Of a stretch of DNA of 56,477 nucleotides, positions 43,070 through 48,955 are shown in pieces. The stretch is taken from assembly GCA_028714035.1 (NCBI GenBank), contig JAQTNA010000028.1:1-56477 (forward strand), written 5' to 3'. Made by a program: the position numbers and the translations under genes. Within the stretch, counting starts at the first letter, position 1, and every line of letters begins with the position of its first letter. Origin of the DNA: Rhodocyclaceae bacterium (GTDB lineage: Bacteria; Pseudomonadota; Gammaproteobacteria; Burkholderiales; Rhodocyclaceae). The notes below the pieces were generated by a model. The model made no database searches. It was not told where the DNA came from and worked only from the letters and a program-made list of their open reading frames with translations.

Positions 43070-43491
43070 TCCCGGAAATCATCGCCCGCCTGAAAACCGT
43101 GCCGAATCTGCTGCTGGTGGATGGCGCCGCCGGCTTTGCCGCCGCGGCGGATCCAGCCACCGGCTCCAAACCCAGGGCCGCCCCCGCCGCCTTCGTCCTG
43201 CGCCTGGCCGAGTCCGGCGAGAAGAGTCAGACCTACATGCGCGTGGAACAGCGCGTGTCCGCCGTGATCGGCATCGTCTATGCGCTGCGCAACGTCGCCG
43301 ACGCCAAGGGCGCGGCCGCCGGCGCCGATCTGGAAGCCCTGCGTCAGGCCGGCCGGGCGGCACTCCTGGGCTGGCATCCGGAGGGTGCTGACCCCTTCGA
43401 GTTTGATGCCGGAGCGCTCCTGGCATTCAAGGATGGCTATCTCTGGTGGCAGGACAGCTACCGCACCCGTTACGACATTCTCCAATCGTGA
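43066..43491 (+). CDS. Mu gp37-like tail terminator
   Basis: A 141-residue protein that starts at GTG 43066: IIARLKTVPNLLLVDGAAGFAAA, YMRVEQRVSAVIGIVYALRN and GWHPEGADPFEFDAGALLAFKDGYLWWQDSYRTRY. This matches Gp37-type proteins that close the top of the tail tube. Confidence 0.8.
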   Translation: MIPEIIARLKTVPNLLLVDGAAGFAAAADPATGSKPRAAPAAFVLRLAESGEKSQTYMRVEQRVSAVIGIVYALRNVADAKGAAAGADLEALRQAGRAALLGWHPEGADPFEFDAGALLAFKDGYLWWQDSYRTRYDILQS

Positions 43492-43499
43492 GGACGAAC

Positions 43500-43670
43500 A
43501 TGGAAAACCCCGCTCCCGAAACCCTGCCCCAGGCCGGCGGCAGCTATACGCGCGACCCGAATAGCGGCGCGCTGATCCCGAATACCCCCCCGCTGCAAGA
43601 CGCCGTGGGGCCGGATTCATCCGGCCAGGAATTCTCAGGCGGGCTGAAGCCCGCCCCACAACAGGAGTAA
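43500..43670 (+). CDS. Small phage protein whose 3' half is made of hairpin repeats
   Basis: A 56-residue protein: GGSYTRDPNSGALIPN resembles DUF2635-type small proteins at this position. The C-terminal part (QDAVGPDSSGQEFSGGLKPAPQ) is encoded by two inverted repeats at 43609 and 43638, which probably invaded the gene's end. Confidence 0.6.
   Translation: MENPAPETLPQAGGSYTRDPNSGALIPNTPPLQDAVGPDSSGQEFSGGLKPAPQQE
43609..43655. repeat. Two REP-like hairpins in the late operon
   Basis: GGCCGGA-TTCA-TCCGGCC (43609-43626) and GGCGGGCT-GA-AGCCCGCC (43638-43655). The first shares its GTGGGGCCGG start with the hairpin at 41284. The second has the same GA centre as the chromosomal hairpin at 15472. 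Confidence 0.65.
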
Positions 43671-43673
43671 GCC

Positions 43674-44633
43674 ATGTCCCGCCTGATACGCAATACCGCC
43701 ATCCTGGCCAAGATCGAGACCACCTACGGCACCGACGCCGCCCCGGCCGGTGCCACGGAAGCCATACTGGCCAGCAACTTCACCGCTACGCCCCTCGCGG
43801 CGAACTACGTGGATCGTGGTCTGGTGCGTCCCTTCCTCGGCACCTCGGACCGCCTGATCGGCTACACCTACAAGGATCTGGCCTTCGACGTGGAAGTGGC
43901 CGGTTCCGGCACGGCCGGCAGCGCGCCGGCCTGGGGCAAGCTGCTGCGCGCCTGCGCCTTCGCCGAGACCATCACAGCCGGCCAGCGAGTGGATTACAAC
44001 CCCATCTCCACGGCCTTCGAGTCGTTGACCATCTACTACTACGACGACGGCGTGCTGCACAAGCTGCTCGGCGCCCGGGGCACCGTGGAGTTCAAGCTGC
44101 CGGTGGGCCAGAAGCCCGTTATGGCCTTCAAGTTCACCGGCCTGGACGGCGGCGACGCGGCGGCCGCCAACCCGTCCCTCACGCTCACCGCCTGGCAGCC
44201 GCCCGTGGCCGTCACCAACGCCAACACCGGCCAGCTCACCCTGGGCTGTACCTACGCCGCTGGCGCGCTGTCCGGGGGCGCGACCTACGCCAGCCAGGGC
44301 CTCACGGCCAATCTCGCCGGCAAGGTCGTCTATCAGGAACTGGTGGGGTCCAGCCAGGTGGATTTCACCGACCGGGATCCCAGCGGAAAGCTCGTCCTGG
44401 ACCTGACCGCGGCCCAGGAAGTGGCGCTTTACACCACGGTCAAATCCATGACCAAGCAGGGTCTGGGCATGACTCAGGGCACCGTCGCCGGGAACAAGTT
44501 CCTGTTCTTCGCCCCCGGCGCCCAGCTCATGAACCCCAGCAAGCAGGACATGAATGGCCGGCGCCTGATCGGCTTTGACATTGACTTCACCCCCGTCGCC
44601 GGAAACGACGAAATGCGCATCGTCGCCCTGTAA
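43674..44633 (+). CDS. Major tail tube protein
   Basis: A 319-residue beta-rich protein: LIRNTAILAKIETTYGTDAAPAGATEAILAS, FTGLDGGDAA and IGFDIDFTPVAGNDEMRIVAL. It matches tail tube proteins of B3/D3112-like transposable siphophages. No tail sheath gene is present nearby, so the tail should be non-contractile. Confidence 0.78.
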   Translation: MSRLIRNTAILAKIETTYGTDAAPAGATEAILASNFTATPLAANYVDRGLVRPFLGTSDRLIGYTYKDLAFDVEVAGSGTAGSAPAWGKLLRACAFAETITAGQRVDYNPISTAFESLTIYYYDDGVLHKLLGARGTVEFKLPVGQKPVMAFKFTGLDGGDAAAANPSLTLTAWQPPVAVTNANTGQLTLGCTYAAGALSGGATYASQGLTANLAGKVVYQELVGSSQVDFTDRDPSGKLVLDLTAAQEVALYTTVKSMTKQGLGMTQGTVAGNKFLFFAPGAQLMNPSKQDMNGRRLIGFDIDFTPVAGNDEMRIVAL

Positions 44634-44654
44634 CGCCTTTCACCGGAGAAACCC

Positions 44655-45164
44655 ATGAACCGCCTACTTACCCTCGCCCTCTTCGCCCTGGTCGCGATCC
44701 TGCCCGGCTGCGCCTACGCAGGTGTCTTCACCGACTACGCCGAAAACCACCTGGTGGATGCCCTGTTCCGCGGCCAGTCCCTCGGCGCGCCGGCGACGAT
44801 GTACGTCGGGCTGTCGACCACCGCCTGCTCGGATTCCAGCCCCGGTACCGAGGTCTCAACGTCAGGCACCGGGTATGCCCGGGTGGCCATTACGTCCGCC
44901 CTGGCCAACTGGTCCGGAACCCAGGCCGCCGGCTCCACGACGGCCAGTTCGGGCACCAACGCCACCACCAGCAACAACGGTGCCCTGACGTTTCCGACGC
45001 CGACCGGCAACTGGGGGCAAGTGGGATGGGTGGTGATCTACGACGCGGCCAGTTTGGGCAACGCCTGGGTGTGCATCGCCTTGAGCGCGGCGAAGAACAT
45101 CAACAACGGCGATGCCGCCCCGTCCTTCCCCGCGGGCACGCTCCAGATCCAGGTGGACAACTGA
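44655..45164 (+). CDS. Phage structural-type protein with lipoprotein-like signal peptide
   Basis: A 169-residue protein. Residues about 24-169 (FTDYAENHLVDALFRGQSLGAPATMYVGLSTTA..GTEVSTSGTGYARVAIT) belong to a family seen as phage tail/fibre-associated structural proteins. The N-terminus LLTLALFALVAILPGCAYAG is a signal sequence with an LPGC lipobox, unusual for a virion part. It has a GGAGAA site. Either an exported phage product or a virion protein that gained a leader. Confidence 0.65.
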   Translation: MNRLLTLALFALVAILPGCAYAGVFTDYAENHLVDALFRGQSLGAPATMYVGLSTTACSDSSPGTEVSTSGTGYARVAITSALANWSGTQAAGSTTASSGTNATTSNNGALTFPTPTGNWGQVGWVVIYDAASLGNAWVCIALSAAKNINNGDAAPSFPAGTLQIQVDN

Positions 45165-45165
45165 C

Positions 45166-45594
45166 ATGGCACTACGCGATGACTTGATGGCCGCGGTGCC
45201 GCAGGCCATTCGCGACAGCCGGGACGCGGCGGGCGTGGCCGCTGCCTACAACGCCGGGAGAACCCGTGTCGGCTCGGTAACGCGCGCCGACTTCGCGGTC
45301 TGGGCCGCGGTGACCGGCGTTCGGGGGGCGATCGAGGATGCCGCACACGATCCAACATCGCCGATCCGGGCCGTCGCCCTGTCGCTCCTGGACTTCCTTC
45401 AGGGTGGGGTGTCCGACACCCTGGATTTCTCCAAGGCGGAGAACCAGGCGATGCTCGGCTACTGGCGCAGTGCGGGCAAGGTTACCTCCGGCCAGGAACA
45501 GTATCTGATGGCCCTGGCCACGCACCCGGACCCGATAGACGAACTGATCATCCGGGCCGCCTGTTGGTCCGATGACGGAATCTGGCAACTATGA
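45166..45594 (+). CDS. Hypothetical phage tail-region protein
   Basis: A 142-residue helical protein (LMAAVPQAIRDSRDAAGVAAAYNAG, FAVWAAVTGVRGAIEDAAH, RAVALSLLDFLQGGVSDTLDFS). Similar proteins are found next to phage structural genes; the function is not known to me. It starts 1 base after the preceding stop. Confidence 0.65.
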   Translation: MALRDDLMAAVPQAIRDSRDAAGVAAAYNAGRTRVGSVTRADFAVWAAVTGVRGAIEDAAHDPTSPIRAVALSLLDFLQGGVSDTLDFSKAENQAMLGYWRSAGKVTSGQEQYLMALATHPDPIDELIIRAACWSDDGIWQL

Positions 45595-45998
45595 CCACCA
45601 CCGCAACCCCGACCAAGAATCCCCGCACGCTGATCGCCGCCGGCACCAGCAACGCCGCCGGGGCCACAACGCGCGGCACCCTGGACCTGCGCAACACCTT
45701 CGGCGGGCTGCTGACGATCAAGATCACCAACGGCGGTACCGGCCCCACCGTTCAGGCGGTAGCCAACGTCCTCTGCGCTCATAATTCCGGTGCCACGCCC
45801 GCCGCGGCCTCGGCCGGCGCCGACTGGAAAACCCTCTACCAGGTGGGCAATGGCACCACGTCCGGCACCGTGGGCGAGTGGTCCATTCCCGTGGATCAGG
45901 CCGTGATGCACCTGGAGGTGGAGATCACCGGCAACACCGGCCAGGCCGTGTCCTGCGAGGCGTATTTCTCCGAAATGTCCAACGTGGTTTACGCCTGA
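45591..45998 (+). CDS. Hypothetical phage structural protein
   Basis: A 135-residue, beta-rich, Thr/Gly/Ala-rich protein: TSNAAGATTRGTLDLRNTFGGLLTIKITNGGTGPT, GEWSIPVDQAVMHLEVEITGNTGQAVSCEAYF. It probably forms a small virion domain. Overlaps the gene before it by 4 bases and touches the next. Confidence 0.65.
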   Translation: MTTTATPTKNPRTLIAAGTSNAAGATTRGTLDLRNTFGGLLTIKITNGGTGPTVQAVANVLCAHNSGATPAAASAGADWKTLYQVGNGTTSGTVGEWSIPVDQAVMHLEVEITGNTGQAVSCEAYFSEMSNVVYA

Positions 45999-46000
45999 CC

Positions 46001-47857
46001 GTGTCCGTGTTTCGGCCTCAAACTACCCAACCGAGGTTCCCGGCTGCACCGAATTCCGTGCTGTCGAGCCGAGCGCTATGGAATTTCGGACAAGGTGCCC
46101 GGGATTCCGTATCCGGTGCAGCGGCGACACTGGCGGCCGGCTATACCTCCGTGGTGGCCACCCCGTCTGGGACCGGCATGGCCGTTTCCGGAACGGGCAC
46201 GCTCGGGCGGTGTGTGCTCGGATCAACGGTGTCCGCGATCGCACCCGGAACGGGTGATTTCACGGTGTTCCTGCTTTTTCGCTATGACGGCAGTTCTGGC
46301 GGTTATGCCGCGATCGCCCGCTGGAATAGCGGCGGCGCGGCGGCGACCTGCGACTGGCTACTCGGTGCCGGAAACACTTTCTCGGGTACCACGGCGGATT
46401 TCGAGGTGGCCGTTGGGTCCACGATCTACACCGCGTCCGCGAGTTCCGCGTCCTGGACCGTCGGGAAAATCTATCTGTTGATTGGGCGTCGTTCCGGTAC
46501 GACTATCTACGTGGATCGTTTCGATGTGGCGACCCGGTCCAGGGTGTCCGGAACCACCCAAAATGCCGGAATCACCAATATCAACTACAACGTTTCCCGG
46601 TCGACAAAGATCGGCGAGATAGACGTCGGTACGGGTTACAACGCCAATCTTTCCCCGATCCTGGGGGGGGCGTTGCCCTATGCGTTGACGGAATTCGGCC
46701 TCGCCCAGATTGCGGCAAATCCCTGGAAATTCTTCCAGGGCGCAGGAAATCCGATTCCACTATTCCCCCCCGTCGCAACGGTGGCTGCCCTGCTCGATGC
46801 ATCGGGTACAGGCCTCGCCTCCGGATCGGCCACCCTCGCTACCCAGATTGCCCTGGCCGGTGTCGGCGTCGCGCTGGCCAGCGGATCGGCCGGGCTGGCG
46901 TCCGGCATCAATCTGGGCGCCTCCGGAGCCGGTTCCGGCAGTGGCTCTGCGGATCTGGCGACGGCCATTCAGATGGGCGGCGCCGGTGCCGGCCAGGCCT
47001 CCGGCACGGCCGGGCTGGTGGTACCGGTACCGCTCTCCTCGGTGGGTTACGCCGTATCCGGTGGCAGCGCCGACCTGGCCGCATCGGTCACATTGTCCGC
47101 CCAGGACCTGGCCACGGCCGCCGGCAGCGCCGGATTGTCCGCCTCGGTGCTGCTCACGGCCGCCGGATCGGCCCGGGCGGCGGGTAACGCCGACCTGTCG
47201 CAGCATATCCTGCTCGCCGCCGCCGGAAGTGCCCAGGCTTCGGGCAATGCCGACCTGGAAACCATTATTACCCTGGTGGCCAGCGGAGCGGCTACGGCAT
47301 CGGGTACAGCCGGCCTGTCGCTTCCGGCATTGCTCGCGGGTGCCGGAGCCGCGCAGGCCTCCGGTAACGCCAGCTTGACGCAGAGCCTGTTGCTCGCCGC
47401 CGCCGGCAATGCCCAGGCATCCGGTGCCGCAGCCCTATCGAGCGCCATCCGTATTGCCGCCGGCGGAACGGCCACGGCGGGCGGCATCGCCGAACTGATG
47501 ACCCATCCCCAGGCTCTCCTTTCCGCAGCGGGCACAGCCCAGGCCACCGGCGCCGCAGACCTGGTGATCGAGATCCGGCTCCAGGCCACGGGCGCCGGCG
47601 CCAGCCAGGGCGCCGCCGGCCTCACCACCGCCGTTCATCTCTCCGCGGCCGGATTCGCCCAGGCGATGGCGGCCGGTGCCCTCACGACCCAGATTCCCCT
47701 GGCCACAACCGGGGCCGCCCACGCCTCGGGCGCGGCTTCCCTCCTGGTGGCCCGCGGCACGCCCCATATCCTGATCGTGGATCCGCGCTACCGGGTGGCC
47801 AGTTCCGGACGGCGCTTCTCCGCCGCCACGGCGCGTAATTTCAAGGTGTCCGCATGA
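46001..47857 (+). CDS. Virion-associated protein with LamG-like domain and 20-residue repeats
   Basis: A 618-residue protein starting at GTG 46001, 2 bases after the previous stop. Residues about 20-240 look like a concanavalin/LamG fold (GTGDFTVFLLFRYDGSSGGYAAIARW, KIYLLIGRRSGTTIYVDRFDVATRSR, KIGEIDVGTGYNANLSPI). From about residue 264 to 584 come about 16 repeats of 20 residues with consensus L-x-A-x-G-x-A-x-A-S-G-x-A-x-L-x-x-x-I-x. A short end with ILIVDPRYRVASSGR resembles phage proteins. Probably a surface-exposed virion or binding protein. Confidence 0.72.
   Translation: MSVFRPQTTQPRFPAAPNSVLSSRALWNFGQGARDSVSGAAATLAAGYTSVVATPSGTGMAVSGTGTLGRCVLGSTVSAIAPGTGDFTVFLLFRYDGSSGGYAAIARWNSGGAAATCDWLLGAGNTFSGTTADFEVAVGSTIYTASASSASWTVGKIYLLIGRRSGTTIYVDRFDVATRSRVSGTTQNAGITNINYNVSRSTKIGEIDVGTGYNANLSPILGGALPYALTEFGLAQIAANPWKFFQGAGNPIPLFPPVATVAALLDASGTGLASGSATLATQIALAGVGVALASGSAGLASGINLGASGAGSGSGSADLATAIQMGGAGAGQASGTAGLVVPVPLSSVGYAVSGGSADLAASVTLSAQDLATAAGSAGLSASVLLTAAGSARAAGNADLSQHILLAAAGSAQASGNADLETIITLVASGAATASGTAGLSLPALLAGAGAAQASGNASLTQSLLLAAAGNAQASGAAALSSAIRIAAGGTATAGGIAELMTHPQALLSAAGTAQATGAADLVIEIRLQATGAGASQGAAGLTTAVHLSAAGFAQAMAAGALTTQIPLATTGAAHASGAASLLVARGTPHILIVDPRYRVASSGRRFSAATARNFKVSA
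46790..47755. repeat. About sixteen 60-base coding repeats
   Basis: In-frame tandem repeats of 60 bases encoding 20 residues each (for example LAAAGSAQASGNADLETIIT and LAGAGAAQASGNASLTQSLL). The Ala-Ser-Gly core is the most constant, and the third to last position is a hydrophobic residue. The copies have diverged, so this is an old amplification rather than a recent slippage product. Confidence 0.8.
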
Positions 47858-48159
47858 AAACCTTCGACCCCAAGCGCCCCGCCGAGGAAGTCACCCTCAC
47901 CTTCGATTTCTCCGCGGAGTGCGCCTCGCCCCGCACCGTCACGGCCCAGGTGTGCAGCATCGAGCAGGTGAGTGGCGCCACCGATCCGGACCTGGCCACC
48001 ATGCTCGTCGGCAGCGCCGTCGCCCAGGGCACCCTGGTGCTACAGCGCATCGCCGGGGGTGTGCTGGATGCCGACTACCTGTTGGTTGCACAGATCAGCC
48101 GCGACGATGGCGAGATCCGGGAACTCCCGGCCCTGCTCAAGGTGCGCCGATGGACCTGA
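47854..48159 (+). CDS. Hypothetical phage protein
   Basis: A 101-residue beta-rich protein: FDPKRPAEEVTLTFDFSAECASPRTVTAQVCSIE, TLVLQRIAGGVLDADYLLVAQISRDDGEIRELPALLKVRR. Small immunoglobulin-like or head-tail type folds read like this. It overlaps the repeat protein by ATGA. A 142-base gap with terminator and late promoter 3 follows. Confidence 0.65.
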   Translation: MKTFDPKRPAEEVTLTFDFSAECASPRTVTAQVCSIEQVSGATDPDLATMLVGSAVAQGTLVLQRIAGGVLDADYLLVAQISRDDGEIRELPALLKVRRWT

Positions 48160-48183
48160 TGGGAAATCTCCTCTGTTGGGCTT

Positions 48184-48209
48184 GGGCGTCCTCCGGGGCA
48201 CCCTTTTTT
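48184..48209 (+). terminator. Possible intrinsic terminator
   Basis: GGGCGTCC-TCC-GGGGCACCC can form a short imperfect stem (48184-48203) followed by TTTTTT (48204-48209). It would end the upstream late transcript just before promoter 3. Confidence 0.5.
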
Positions 48210-48216
48210 CTGGGCA

Positions 48217-48255
48217 GAAACTAAAGCGCTTTAATCGGCCCGGGTCGCGCGCGCG
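48217..48255 (+). promoter_or_regulatory. Putative late promoter 3 (tail assembly block)
   Basis: ACTAAAGCGCTTTAATCG (from 48220) with the perfect inner palindrome TAAAGCGCTTTA, followed by CGCGCGCGCG at 48246-48255. It is 46 bases from the tail chaperone start. It follows a possible terminator, supporting the reading that a new transcript begins here. Confidence 0.65.
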
Positions 48256-48301
48256 GGGAGAATCGCCTCTGTATTCCGGTTCCCACAACCCAGAGGTCCA
48301 C

Positions 48302-48634
48302 ATGTTCAAGATCAATCCGGCCCCCACGTTTTCCGCCCCCGTCTCCCTGACCGTCCCCGGCCAGGATGAATCCGCCACGCTCGACATCACCTTCCAGCAC
48401 AAGGGCAAGCAGGCGCTGTCGGCCTGGATCAAGGCCGCCGTCGAAGGCCGCGCCGATCTGGATTCCCTCACCGAAGTGGTGGCGGGCTGGGACGGCGTCT
48501 CCGATGATGCCGGCAACCCCCTGCCGTTCTCCCCGGAGGCCCTGGCCACGCTGCTGGACCAGTACCCGGCCGCTGCCGGGGAATTCTATGCCGCCTATCG
48601 CAAGGCGCTTACGGAGTCTCGCGCAAAAAACTGA
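48302..48634 (+). CDS. Tail assembly chaperone, short form (lambda gpG-like)
   Basis: A 110-residue protein (TFSAPVSLTVPGQDESATLDITFQHKGKQALSAWIK, LTEVVAGWDGV, LLDQYPAAAGEFYAAYRKALTESRAKN) typical of phage tail assembly chaperones located before the tape measure gene. Its last codons contain the slippery heptamer A-AAA-AAC at 48625-48631, just before the stop. Confidence 0.8.
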   Translation: MFKINPAPTFSAPVSLTVPGQDESATLDITFQHKGKQALSAWIKAAVEGRADLDSLTEVVAGWDGVSDDAGNPLPFSPEALATLLDQYPAAAGEFYAAYRKALTESRAKN

Positions 48635-48954
48635 AGGCGGCGGCCCGGCGCCTCATCGATGGCGCGCCGGATGCTTCCGCCGAGGAAGAGGCCTTGGCCG
48701 CCTTCGGCCTCGCCCGCAAGAGGGCGGAACCGGAAACCCTGGAACTCTGGCCGGAAAACCTCTCTTCGGTGCGGGTGTTCCAGGCCCTGGGCACCCAGTG
48801 GAACCTGGGCGCCCTGGGCGGCGTGATCGGGCTGCGCTACGAGGCGCTGCCGGTGGTGCTCCGATTGACGGGCATTCCCCGATCCGAATGGCCGGACGTG
48901 TTCGAGGGATTGTGGCTCATGGAACGGGTGGCGCTGGAAATATGGAACTCATGA
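48302..48954 (+). CDS. Tail assembly chaperone, frameshifted long form (gpGT-like)
   Basis: A -1 shift on A-AAA-AAC joins the short form to the overlapping frame that reads KKLKAAARRLIDGAPDASAEEEALAAFGL and continues to LWLMERVALEIWNS, giving about 217 residues. The downstream frame has no good start of its own, and its position just before the tape measure protein is the usual one. The two forms in a fixed ratio are needed for tail assembly in many siphophages. Confidence 0.7.
48625..48631 (+). other. Programmed -1 ribosomal frameshift site
   Basis: The heptamer A AAA AAC is in the correct phase (zero-frame codons AAA and AAC, then TGA at 48632). A GC-rich potential stem (CCGGCGC with GCGCGCCGG) lies a few bases downstream and could stimulate shifting. 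Confidence 0.75.
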
Positions 48955-48955
48955 C

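Noticed and set aside
46790-47755. Regular 60-base repeats, considered as a CRISPR array or minisatellite
   Set aside because: The units are contiguous, diverged and keep one protein frame with a 20-residue pattern; there are no constant repeats with unique spacers.
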